This document shows positions 42,016-50,113 of a stretch of 64,000 nt of DNA, in pieces (position 1 is the first letter of the stretch; every line of letters begins with the position of its first letter). Both the position numbers and the translations under genes were made by a program. The stretch covers positions 124,001 to 188,000 of the forward strand of contig LJSF01000007.1 in assembly GCA_001314655.1 (NCBI GenBank), in the 5' to 3' direction. This DNA comes from Rhodobacteraceae bacterium HLUCCA08 (GTDB taxonomy: Bacteria; Pseudomonadota; Alphaproteobacteria; Rhodobacterales; Rhodobacteraceae). Under the pieces are notes generated by a model, which did not search any database, was not told the DNA's origin, and saw only the letters and a program-made list of their open reading frames with translations.

Positions 42016-43085
42016 CAGCCTTTCTCCCGTGTCAGCCAGCGCTGGATCAGCGAGATCGACAGTACGATCACGAACAGGATGACCGAGATCGTGGACCCGC
42101 CCGAGATGTCCTGCCGCCCGTAGCCGCGTTCGACCGCCTGGAACACCAGGGTCTGGGTGGAATCGCGCGGCCCGCCGTTCGTCATCACGTCGATCTGCGC
42201 GAACAGCGCAAAGGCCTGCATGGTGATGACGATCAGGATCAGGACGGCGGTGTTGCGCAGGCCCGGCCAGGTCACGTAGCGGAAGGTCTGCCATTTGGAC
42301 GCGCCCTCGATCCGGGCGGCCTCGTACAGCGTCGGGCTGATCGTCTGCAGGCCCGACAGCCAGATCACCATGTGAAAGCCCACCGCCTGCCAGATCGACA
42401 TCGCCATGATGGCGGGCAGCGCCGTGGCGGGGTTGCCCAGCCAGTCGACCGGGTCGAAGGCGCCGAAGCTCAGCCAGCCGAGGATGCTGTTCAGCAGGCC
42501 GTTGTCGCCGGCGTAGATGAACCGCCACAACAAGGCCACCACGACGATCGAGACGACGACCGGCATGAAGTAGATCGTGCGGAACAGGTTGATGCCGCGC
42601 AGCTTCTGGTTGATCAGCAGCGCCAGGCCCAGCGCCAGGGTCGCCTGCACCGGCGCCACGACCAGCACGAACAGGACCGTGTTCACCAGCGCCTTCATGA
42701 AAACGACATCGCGGGCGATCACCACCTTCGCCGTCTCGCCCGATTGCCAGCGGAACCATTCGCCCATGCCGCGATAATGCGGGAATTCGTCGGAGCGCGT
42801 GATCGTGCGGACGCGGGGATATGCGATGCTCCCGTCCTGCGCGCGCAGGATCGTGCCGTCCTCGGCGCGTTCGGGTTCCAGCGTGATGACCGCAAGGCTC
42901 AGCAGGCTGCGGTAATTCTCCAGCCCCACCCATTGCGTGGGATTGGGCGAAATCAGCCGCTGGTTCGTCAGCGACAGGTAGAAGGCGAAGAAGAACGGCA
43001 GAACGATGAACATCACGATCAGCCCGACCCCGGGCAGGGCAAAGCCCCAGCCCGCACGGTTCGATCGCATCAGCTTGGTGGCCAT
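42015..43085 (-). CDS. Carbohydrate ABC transporter permease (MalF-type)
   Basis: A 356-residue permease, longer than most MalF-type partners because a polar insert of about 70 residues (SLAVITLEPERAEDGTILRA through RWQSGETAKVV) lies between TM1 and TM2. TM1 is GFALPGVGLIVMFIVLPFFFAFYLSL; the EAA loop is near LYEAARIEGASKWQTFRYVTWPGLRN. The insert is periplasmic, so it could contact the binding protein. It follows the binding-protein gene by 53 bases. Confidence 0.9.
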   Translation of the reverse strand: MATKLMRSNRAGWGFALPGVGLIVMFIVLPFFFAFYLSLTNQRLISPNPTQWVGLENYRSLLSLAVITLEPERAEDGTILRAQDGSIAYPRVRTITRSDEFPHYRGMGEWFRWQSGETAKVVIARDVVFMKALVNTVLFVLVVAPVQATLALGLALLINQKLRGINLFRTIYFMPVVVSIVVVALLWRFIYAGDNGLLNSILGWLSFGAFDPVDWLGNPATALPAIMAMSIWQAVGFHMVIWLSGLQTISPTLYEAARIEGASKWQTFRYVTWPGLRNTAVLILIVITMQAFALFAQIDVMTNGGPRDSTQTLVFQAVERGYGRQDISGGSTISVILFVIVLSISLIQRWLTREKG

Positions 43086-43138
43086 GGCCGTTCCCCCCCG
43101 GTCCGGGCGGGGCGCCGCGCGGGCGCCCCGCGATCCTG

Positions 43139-44398
43139 TCAGTGGCCGTAGCCCTGGTTGCGGGTGATGTCGGCGTCGATCTCGTCGACCGCCGCATCCA
43201 GCGTGTCGGCCACGTCCGCCCCGTTGGCGATATCCGCCAGCGCCTTTTCGAAGACCTTCGCGGCGACGACGTAGCCGGGCGTCACCGGCCGGACCAGCGC
43301 TTGCGATTCCGACAGCTCGTAGAAGGCCGCCATCGCGCCGCCCTCGGCATAATTCTCGGTCATCGCGGCCGAGGCCGGGGTCGGCGGGATCAGGCCGATC
43401 CCGTTCGAGAAGGCCGCCATGTAATCGTCCTGCAGCGCAAAGGCGATGAAGGCATTCGCCCCCTCGGGCGTCGCGCAGGTGGCCGAGACGCCGAACTGCC
43501 AGGACGCCGCGCCGATCACCGGCCCGTTGCCGAAATCGACATTCGGCAGAAAGATCGTGTCGTCGAACTGGTCAAGGGCGTTCAGCGCAGCCCAGTTGCC
43601 GTTGTAGGTGATGGCATACTTGCCGTCGGCGAACCCGTTGTCGCGGTCGGCGGGGCTTTGGCTGGTGCCGGGCGCGTAGCCTTCGACGAACAGCGTTTGC
43701 CACCACTCCCCGAAGGCCAGGGCGGCGTCGCCGTTCAGGACGCCTTCGGCCGAGGCATAGGTGCTGCGGTCCACGAGGTCGCCGCCGAAGGACTGCAGGA
43801 AGGGCGAAAAGGCATAGGGATACCATTCACCGGTCCAGGCCATCCCGACATCGAGCGGGTATTCGAATTCCCCGGTCGCCTTGAGCGTATCGAGGGCCGC
43901 CATGAATTCGTCCGCCGTCCACGGCTGTTCGATCGTCGGGATCCGGATGCCGTTGTCGTCCAGCGTCGAGCGGCGGGTCGTCATCGCCACCGCCGCGTCC
44001 CACAGCCCGATCGAATAGAGCTGCCCGTCCCAGATGCCCTTGGTGCCGGGCAGGAAATCCGCGATCCGGCTTTCGTCGATGTCGAGCGGCTGCATGTAGC
44101 CCGACCAGGCCCAGTTCGGCATCACCGGGCCGTCCACGTCGAGGATGCAGGGCAGATTGCCCGCCAGCGCCGAGGCGACGACGCTGTCGTTGTAGCTTTC
44201 CTGCGGGAAGCTTTCGATGCTGACGGACCAGTCGTCCTGCGACGCGTTGAAATCGTCGACGATCTGGTTGATGATCCGGCTTTCGACCTCGTTGCCGGCG
44301 CCATGATACCACATGGTCAATTCGGTCTGGGCCAGGGCGCCGCCGGCCAGGACGGCCATGCAGCCGGCAAGGGCGGTGGTGGTGGTCAGATGTCTCAT
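43139..44398 (-). CDS. Carbohydrate ABC transporter substrate-binding protein (family 1)
   Basis: A 419-residue binding protein. The signal peptide runs MRHLTTTTALAGCMAVLAGGALAQ and the mature part starts TELTMWYHGAGNEVESRI. Family features: FPQESYNDSVVASALAGNLPCILDVDGP, PWTADEFMAALDTLKATGEFEYPLDVG and the C-terminal ALADIANGADVADTLDAAVDEID. A GGGAGGAA ribosome site 7 bases upstream supports the ATG at 44398 over one 7 codons upstream. It follows lacI, from which it is separated by less than 20 bases. Confidence 0.92.
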   Translation of the reverse strand: MRHLTTTTALAGCMAVLAGGALAQTELTMWYHGAGNEVESRIINQIVDDFNASQDDWSVSIESFPQESYNDSVVASALAGNLPCILDVDGPVMPNWAWSGYMQPLDIDESRIADFLPGTKGIWDGQLYSIGLWDAAVAMTTRRSTLDDNGIRIPTIEQPWTADEFMAALDTLKATGEFEYPLDVGMAWTGEWYPYAFSPFLQSFGGDLVDRSTYASAEGVLNGDAALAFGEWWQTLFVEGYAPGTSQSPADRDNGFADGKYAITYNGNWAALNALDQFDDTIFLPNVDFGNGPVIGAASWQFGVSATCATPEGANAFIAFALQDDYMAAFSNGIGLIPPTPASAAMTENYAEGGAMAAFYELSESQALVRPVTPGYVVAAKVFEKALADIANGADVADTLDAAVDEIDADITRNQGYGH

Positions 44399-44415
44399 GT
44401 GTGGTTCCTCCCGTG

Positions 44416-45486
44416 TCATGAGATGGCTTGGTGTTCGGGCGCCCGCGGCAGAACCGAGGCCCGCCAGGCCAGCCGTCCGGGCACCTTTTCGGGGGCGGAG
44501 CCCGCCCCGTCGGCGCCGCGGATCAACGCCACAAGGCGCTCGGCCGCGCGGGTGCCGATGGCGGCATAGGGCAGTTCGGCCGTGGTCAGCGTCGGATACA
44601 GGCTTTCGGCGATGGCGCGGTAATCGTCGTAACCGGCGATCGACAGATCACGCGGCAGGTCCAGCCCGCGCGACCGCAGCATCCCGTAGGCGCGCACCGC
44701 CATCCGGTCATTGCCAAGGCACAGGGCGGTGGGTGGATCGGGCAGCGCCAGAACATGGTCCAGCGCCTCGGCCAGGCGGCGCATTTCGGCCTGCGGGTCG
44801 TCGACGGGCACATCGGCCTCGACCACCAGGGCCGGATCATCGGCGATCCCGGCCGCCGCCAGCGCATCGCGATAGCCCTGCACCCGCAGACCCGTGGCGA
44901 CCATCTCGGCCGACAGGGTCAGATAGGCGATGCGCCGGTGCCCCGCGGCGATCATCCGGGCGACCAGCTGGTCCTGGCCGTGCCGGTCATCGGGCACCAC
45001 GGCGGGCGTGCCGGCGGCATCAAAGCAATTCGCCAGCACCAGCCGGGTGCCCTGCGGCACCTTGGGCAGCGACACTTCGCGGTGATAATCGGCGACATGG
45101 ATGATCCCCTCGACCCGGTGCTGGACGAAGGTCCGGATCAGCTCGGGCACCCGGTCGCTGCGCCCGCCGGTATCCGAGATCAGCAGCGTCATCCCCGCCG
45201 CTTCCAGCGCCCGCTGCACGCCCTGGACGATGAACAGGTCCGGCAGGCCCGACAAGGCCGGCTGGTCCGGCGACAGGCTGATCGCGCCGGTCACCAGCCC
45301 GACCAGTCCCGACCGGTTGGAGCGCATGGTCCGCGCCGCCGAGGACGGCACATAGCCCAGCTGGTCGATCGCGGCCTCGACCGCGGCACGGGTTTCGCGG
45401 CCCACGGGGGCGTCGCCGTTCAGCACCCGGCTGACGGTCTTGGGCGACACCCGGGCCACCCGCGCGACGTCGTAGATCGTGGACAT
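44416..45486 (-). CDS. LacI family transcriptional regulator
   Basis: A 356-residue repressor. The HTH (TIYDVARVARVSPKTVSRVLNGDAPVGRETRAAV) and hinge (LGYVPSSAARTMRSNRS) are at residues 1-60; a periplasmic-binding-like sensor follows (LCLGNDRMAVRAYGML, SIAGYDDY). It leads the operon lacI-binding protein-permeases-glycosidase-ATPase and is preceded by three tandem palindromes (45552-45595), so it probably represses its own operon until an imported sugar binds. Confidence 0.93.
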   Translation of the reverse strand: MSTIYDVARVARVSPKTVSRVLNGDAPVGRETRAAVEAAIDQLGYVPSSAARTMRSNRSGLVGLVTGAISLSPDQPALSGLPDLFIVQGVQRALEAAGMTLLISDTGGRSDRVPELIRTFVQHRVEGIIHVADYHREVSLPKVPQGTRLVLANCFDAAGTPAVVPDDRHGQDQLVARMIAAGHRRIAYLTLSAEMVATGLRVQGYRDALAAAGIADDPALVVEADVPVDDPQAEMRRLAEALDHVLALPDPPTALCLGNDRMAVRAYGMLRSRGLDLPRDLSIAGYDDYRAIAESLYPTLTTAELPYAAIGTRAAERLVALIRGADGAGSAPEKVPGRLAWRASVLPRAPEHQAIS

Positions 45487-45551
45487 TCTCCCCCCTGTCC
45501 GGCCTGTGCCCGGCGGCGCCTCCGATCCGTCCGGGCCGTGCCATGCGGCTT

Positions 45552-45595
45552 ATGACATCGGCGTCATGACACCGATGTCATGACACCGATGTCAT
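45552..45595. promoter_or_regulatory. Three tandem palindromic operators for the LacI regulator
   Basis: Three ATGAC(A)-N-GTCAT palindromes are placed head to tail with a 14-base period, each sharing ATs with the next: ATGACATCGGCGTCAT at 45552, ATGACACCGATGTCAT at 45566 and again at 45580. The site lies 66-109 bases before the lacI start. Sixteen-base dyads with a central CG are typical LacI-family operators. Overlap of neighbours by 2 bases suggests that not all can be filled from the same face of the helix. Confidence 0.85.
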
Positions 45596-45636
45596 AGCGC
45601 GCCGGATTTCGTCGAGTCAACGATTCCCTGCCCGCC

Positions 45637-46272
45637 TCAGCGGCGGCGGCGGAACAGGCGACGGTTGAGGTGGATGAACTCGGCCATCACGCCGCCGACC
45701 CCGCCCATCTGCCGGCCCTTGAGGAACAGATACCCCGACAGCGCCCCGACCCCGCCGCCCACGGTGTTGACGATCAGGTCGCCCATCGTGTCGTAAAGGC
45801 CGGATTTCTGCATGTTGAAGCCGAACAGCTCGTCCATGGCGAATTCGAAAATCTCCCACAGCACGCCGATGGTGACCGCCACGCAAAGCGACAGGAAAGC
45901 CATCGCGCCGGGCGGTGCGGCATAGCGATCGCCCTCGAACAGCATGTAGATCAGCAGAAAGGCGACCATGCCGAAGCCCAGCGCCGATCCGAAATGCATC
46001 GCGATGTCCCACCACCAGAAGCGTTCGTAGAAATCCGCCACCTCGCCCAGAAAGATCGTGGCGAAGATGAACACGACGATCGCCGCCAGGATCGACCGGG
46101 GGAACACGATCCCGATCCAGCGGGTCGCGGTGCGGGTCAGCTGGATCAGCACCAGCGTCGCCACGGCGACGAAGGCGACATTCAGTGGCCCGGTGAACAG
46201 CGCGGTCACCGCCTCGACCACCAGGACAAGCTGGATGACGATGATGACGAGCGGTGAAATGGGTTTGGTCAT
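45637..46272 (-). CDS. DUF2238/YjdF-like membrane protein
   Basis: A 211-residue protein with about six TM segments: SPLVIIVIQLVLVVEAVTALF, LNVAFVAVATLVLIQL, SILAAIVVFIFATIFLGEVADFY and others. The FWWWDIAMHFGSALGFGM part, with Asp and His in a membrane helix, and VLWEIFEFAMDELFG resemble the DUF2238/YjdF family. Function unknown. It is divergent from the endonuclease-like gene, with 40 bases between the starts. The stop is followed by the LacI operators. Confidence 0.75.
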   Translation of the reverse strand: MTKPISPLVIIVIQLVLVVEAVTALFTGPLNVAFVAVATLVLIQLTRTATRWIGIVFPRSILAAIVVFIFATIFLGEVADFYERFWWWDIAMHFGSALGFGMVAFLLIYMLFEGDRYAAPPGAMAFLSLCVAVTIGVLWEIFEFAMDELFGFNMQKSGLYDTMGDLIVNTVGGGVGALSGYLFLKGRQMGGVGGVMAEFIHLNRRLFRRRR

Positions 46273-46312
46273 GGGGCCTCGCATTGACGCATCTGCTGGA
46301 TATATAGGAACC

Positions 46313-47029
46313 ATGGACGGCTCCACACCCCTGCCGCTGCGGCTGGCCAGCTACAATATCCGCGCCGGGCTCGGCTCGGACCTGCGGCGCGACCCGCTGC
46401 GGGTGCTGGACGCGATCGCCGCGCTGGAGGCCGATCTGGTCGCCCTGCAAGAGGCCGATCACCGCACCGGCCGGCGCCGGGCCGCCCTGCCCGCGGACCG
46501 GATCGAGGAACATACCGGCCTGCGCCCGCTGCCGGTGGCCGAGAACGGCATCTCGCTGGGCTGGCACGGGATCGCGCTGCTGGCCCGGCCGGGGCTGGAG
46601 CCGCGGGCGGTGCATCGCTATCCCCTGCCCGGGCTGGAGCCGCGCGGCGCGGTCGCCGTGGACCTGCCCGGCCTGCGGGTCGTCGGGGTCCATCTGGGCC
46701 TGTTGCGGCGGTCGCGGCGCCAGCAGCTGGACCATATCCGCACGGCGCTTCAGGCGCTGGAGCCCCTGCCGACCGTGATCCTGGGCGATTTCAACGAATG
46801 GTCGCGCAAGTCCGGGCTGGGCCGGCTGGCGCGGCATTACCGGCTGCTGACCCCCGGCGGCACCTTTCCCGCCCGGATGCCCCTGGCGCCGCTGGATCGG
46901 GTCGCCCATTGCGACCGGCTGCAGGTCCGGATGCTCGACCTGCCGCGGGCGGCGAAGGGGCCGCATCCCTCCGATCACCTGCCGATCCTGGCCGAGGTCC
47001 ACGCCGCGCGGGCCGCGCAGGTTCCCTGA
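46313..47029 (+). CDS. Endonuclease/exonuclease/phosphatase family protein
   Basis: A 238-residue protein of the EEP (DNase I-like) fold. RLASYNIRAGLG (Asn), VALQEADHRTGRR (metal Glu), VVGVHLGLLRRSRRQQL, TVILGDFNEWS (catalytic Asp/Asn) and the final GPHPSDHLPILAEV (Asp-His pair) are present, so the active site is complete. No signal peptide. Family members act as nucleases, inositol-phosphate or lipid phosphatases; the substrate here is unknown. Confidence 0.88.
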   Translation: MDGSTPLPLRLASYNIRAGLGSDLRRDPLRVLDAIAALEADLVALQEADHRTGRRRAALPADRIEEHTGLRPLPVAENGISLGWHGIALLARPGLEPRAVHRYPLPGLEPRGAVAVDLPGLRVVGVHLGLLRRSRRQQLDHIRTALQALEPLPTVILGDFNEWSRKSGLGRLARHYRLLTPGGTFPARMPLAPLDRVAHCDRLQVRMLDLPRAAKGPHPSDHLPILAEVHAARAAQVP

Positions 47030-47073
47030 AGAACGGAAGTTGTCAGATCTCGTGGCTCAAGCGATCCGGCGCC

Positions 47074-48048
47074 TCACCCCAGCAGCAGCTCCGAAACCGG
47101 TCGGCGCGCGCGCGGCGGGGCCTCGGCCGTGGGCTTGCCGAAGCGGATCGCCTGGACCAGCCGCCGCTCGGGGCCGATGCCGAAGCGGGCACAGACCGCC
47201 TCGGCCGTCGGACGATGATCACCGATCGCGGCCATCGGCCAGCCGGCGAACCCCAGCGAGGCCGCCTCAAGGCACATCCGCAGATAGGCCCGCCCCGAGG
47301 TGACCGCATCCTCCTCGGCCGGGCGGTGGAACAGGGCGATGACCGGCGCCGACACTGTCGCCGCGGTCTCGGCCGTCACCTTGCGGGTCAGGCCGGTGGC
47401 GTTCAGCAGCGGCCAGAGCGGGCCGAAAACCAGCGGCGCGGCCAGCGCCTCGGCCCGGCCCAATTGCAGCGCGGCGCGGTCCATGCCGTCGATCCCGGCC
47501 CTGGGATGGCGGTCCGACAGGCGCATCCAGTGCAGCAATTCGCGCCGGAACGCCCGGTCCTGCAGCATGGCGAGCGAGGCCGCGTCATTGGCCTCGGCCA
47601 GGAAGACGCGCCCCTTGCGGTCCAGCACCAGCCGCGCATCGGACCGGTCCCAGCCGAACAGTTCCGGCGTGCCGTCGCGGAACGCGCCGCGCCAGGTGAA
47701 CCGACGCTCCAGCTGCCGGTGCAGGCCCTGTTCGGCGGCGCCTTCGACCAGGCGCAGCATGGCGACCTCGACCAGCCCGTGCCCCGGCTTCAGGCCGCGC
47801 TGGGTCAGTGCCACCTCGGCGCCGATCCCCTCGGCCGACAGCGCCAGCACCATCGCTTCCAGCGCCGCGCCGCAGCTCAGCCCGGCGTCGCGCCCCGCCG
47901 GATCGCCGGTGGCCAGCCCGTCGCCGGTATCGCACAGCAGGACCAGGCCGGCCCCGTCGCGCCGCCAGCGCGCCGGCTGGACGTTGTGCACGCTGGGCGC
48001 CAGCGCGGCGCGGGTGACCAGCCGTTCCAGCTGCTGTTGCGCGATCAT
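47074..48048 (-). CDS. Acg-type nitroreductase-like FMN protein
   Basis: A 324-residue protein with the nitroreductase fold. The start LERLVTRAALAPSVHNVQPARWRR carries the FMN-binding Ser-x-x-Asn-x-Gln-Pro motif of the Acg branch; the second half has GRAYLRMCLEAASLGFAGWPMAAIGD and the terminal RLVQAIRFGKP. It is the last gene of a four-gene overlapping operon with ThiF-like, multi-TM and GNAT-like genes. Nitroreductase folds also make or sequester flavins and oxidise peptides. No substrate can be assigned. Confidence 0.82.
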   Translation of the reverse strand: MIAQQQLERLVTRAALAPSVHNVQPARWRRDGAGLVLLCDTGDGLATGDPAGRDAGLSCGAALEAMVLALSAEGIGAEVALTQRGLKPGHGLVEVAMLRLVEGAAEQGLHRQLERRFTWRGAFRDGTPELFGWDRSDARLVLDRKGRVFLAEANDAASLAMLQDRAFRRELLHWMRLSDRHPRAGIDGMDRAALQLGRAEALAAPLVFGPLWPLLNATGLTRKVTAETAATVSAPVIALFHRPAEEDAVTSGRAYLRMCLEAASLGFAGWPMAAIGDHRPTAEAVCARFGIGPERRLVQAIRFGKPTAEAPPRARRPVSELLLG

Positions 48049-49244
48049 GTCCGTTCCCCCCGCGACATCAGCCAGGCCATCCGCTGCACCGCGTCCAGTT
48101 CCAGCTCGGCCCGGGGCGAGGCCGCGATCTGCGGCATCGACAGGGCCACCAGGGTCAGCGGCGCGTCATTGGCCAGCAATATATGGCTGGCCTCGAAGCT
48201 GTCGAACAGGTGGGTGACGTGATCGGCCAGCGGCCCATCGGCAAAGGGCGGCGCGGCGCGGCGCAGCACCGGGGCGGCCTGCAACGCGCGCAGCAGGGTC
48301 GGCCGGTCCAGGTCTTCCAGTTGCTCCGCCTCGATCAGCACCGCCCCGGCGACCAGCGGATGCGCCGCCAGCCCGCGCAAAAAGCCCACCGCATCGCCGG
48401 GCCGGGCCCGAGCCATGTGGCGCAGCAGGCTGGCGCTGTCTTCCTCGCGGCGCAAGGCGTTCGCCTCGACGTAAAGGATGGCGACCAGAAAACCCGCCAG
48501 CACGATCGCCAGCGTCATGATCGTCGCGTCGCGATCCATCGCCGCCAGCATCGCGATCACGCCGCCCGCGAACCCGGCGCCCAGCACCAGCGCGGCAAAG
48601 GACCACAGCGAAGTCGCATGCCCCACCGCCGACCGGCCCAGCCCGATCGCCAGCCAGCACAGGAACAGGACGCCCAGGGGCGACACCTGCACCGGCAGAC
48701 CCCAGTAGACCATCAGGAAATCGGCCGCCGCCAGGGGCACCAGGGGGATCAGCGCCAGCGCCAGCCGCTCGACCGTGCGGTTCTCGGCCGCCGACAGGCT
48801 GGCGCGGTCGCGGCTCAGCACCAGCCAGCCGCCCAGAACCAGCCCCGAGACCTGGAAGACCAGCAGCGCGATCAGCCGGGGCGGGTCGATCGAAGGCGCG
48901 GCCCAGAAGGCGGTGATCACCGCCAGCACGGAGCCGATCGCGACATAGGACTTGACCCAGGCCGGGGCATGGCGGCGGTTCAGCCCCTCGACCAGCAGGA
49001 TCACGGCCAGCGGCACCAGCCCGGCGCCGAGAAAGACGAAAAAGCGAAACCCGACCCAGCCGGTCAGCAGGACCAGCGCCCGGCCGGCGAAGATCAGCAT
49101 CGCCACCCGCAACCCGAACAGGAAACGGCGGTTGATCGGCGCGTCCGCGCCGCGTGCCCGCACCACCCGGTGCAGGATCACCAGCCCGGCCAGCGCCGCC
49201 AGCGACAGGTAAAGGTCGGTCAGCCGCGCGGCCTCGGCGATCAT
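48045..49244 (-). CDS. Multi-TM membrane protein with C-terminal soluble (GAF-like) domain, unknown function
   Basis: A 399-residue protein I do not recognise. Residues ~1-270 hold about eight hydrophobic helices (LYLSLAALAGLVILHRVV, LIFAGRALVLLTGWVGF, LVPLAVILLVEGL, VIAMLAAMDRDATIMTLAIVLAGF and others). The last ~120 residues are soluble (PLVAGAVLIEAEQLEDLDRPTLLRAL, LADHVTHLFDSFEASHILLAND) and look like a GAF-type sensor without any kinase part, reminiscent of the 7TM-GAF part of PrsK kinases. Starts at 49244 by ATGA overlap with the ThiF stop. Confidence 0.7.
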   Translation of the reverse strand: MIAEAARLTDLYLSLAALAGLVILHRVVRARGADAPINRRFLFGLRVAMLIFAGRALVLLTGWVGFRFFVFLGAGLVPLAVILLVEGLNRRHAPAWVKSYVAIGSVLAVITAFWAAPSIDPPRLIALLVFQVSGLVLGGWLVLSRDRASLSAAENRTVERLALALIPLVPLAAADFLMVYWGLPVQVSPLGVLFLCWLAIGLGRSAVGHATSLWSFAALVLGAGFAGGVIAMLAAMDRDATIMTLAIVLAGFLVAILYVEANALRREEDSASLLRHMARARPGDAVGFLRGLAAHPLVAGAVLIEAEQLEDLDRPTLLRALQAAPVLRRAAPPFADGPLADHVTHLFDSFEASHILLANDAPLTLVALSMPQIAASPRAELELDAVQRMAWLMSRGERT

Positions 49245-50113
49245 GGCGCAAGCCCCGCCAGGAACCGCCGCACGAAGGGCCGCATCAGCGCCGCCAAAGG
49301 TGCCGGGCGCGGCCGTTCGATGCGGCCCCTGTAGGGGTTCAGGAACCAGCCGCGGTTGTCGGCCCCGCGCGGCCGGCCCAGGATCGCCGCGATCGCCTCG
49401 TAGGCCATCAATTGCCCGGTGGTGATCACCATCGGCGCAAACGACATCCGCGACCGTTGCCCGGCCACGACCTGCCCGACCATCTCCAGGTCGATGTAAT
49501 GCCGGGACGAGGAATGCAGCACGACCCATTCGGCCTCGCGCAGAAAGGCCGTGGCGCGCTGATCGTCGCTCAGCCTGTCCCAGTCGGTGCCGATCGTGGG
49601 ATAGCCCAGCCGGACCTCGTGCGCGGTGTCGCCGGGCGCGGTGACATAGACCGACGGCAAGGGTGCGGCATAGGCGTCGATCACCGGTTTGCCCAGGGCC
49701 CGCGCCCGGCGATAGAGCAGCAGCGCGGCGCCCAGGTCATCGGTGCCGTTGACCACGACATCGGCCGCGCCGATCGCGGTATCGACATCGGCCGGCCAGT
49801 CGCCGTGATGCACCTCGATCTCGATCTGCGGATTGATGCGGCGGGCGATCTCGGCCGTGGCCTCGGCCTTGTGCTGGCCGATCGTGTCGGAAAAGGCAAA
49901 GACCTGGCGGTTCAGGTTCGAGACCTCGAATGCGTCCAGATCGGCGATGATCAGCCGCCCGATCCCGGCCCGGATCAGGCCCAGCAGGCAGGCCCCGCCC
50001 ATGCCGCCGGTGCCGCAGACAAAGGCGCAGCCGCCGCGCAGCCGGTCCTGTTCGGCCTGGGTCACGAAGCCGATGTTGCGGGTGGTGAATTCGGTGTAAT
50101 CGAACACCATCAC
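49241..50113 (-). CDS. ThiF/E1-like adenylyltransferase
   Basis: A 290-residue Rossmann protein of the E1/ThiF/MoeB superfamily. CGTGGMGGACLLGLIRAGIG (ATP loop, residues 33-52), IIADLDAFEVSNLNRQVFAF (metal/ATP Asp and Arg region, ~55-73), GQHKAEA and VVNGTDDLGAA are all present. It differs from sulfur-transfer members: only three cysteines exist (29, 33, 42, all in the ATP-loop region), with no zinc CxxC pairs and no catalytic Cys. It may adenylate a carboxylate without forming a thioester. Overlaps both neighbours by 4 bases. Confidence 0.85.
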   Translation of the reverse strand: MMVFDYTEFTTRNIGFVTQAEQDRLRGGCAFVCGTGGMGGACLLGLIRAGIGRLIIADLDAFEVSNLNRQVFAFSDTIGQHKAEATAEIARRINPQIEIEVHHGDWPADVDTAIGAADVVVNGTDDLGAALLLYRRARALGKPVIDAYAAPLPSVYVTAPGDTAHEVRLGYPTIGTDWDRLSDDQRATAFLREAEWVVLHSSSRHYIDLEMVGQVVAGQRSRMSFAPMVITTGQLMAYEAIAAILGRPRGADNRGWFLNPYRGRIERPRPAPLAALMRPFVRRFLAGLAP

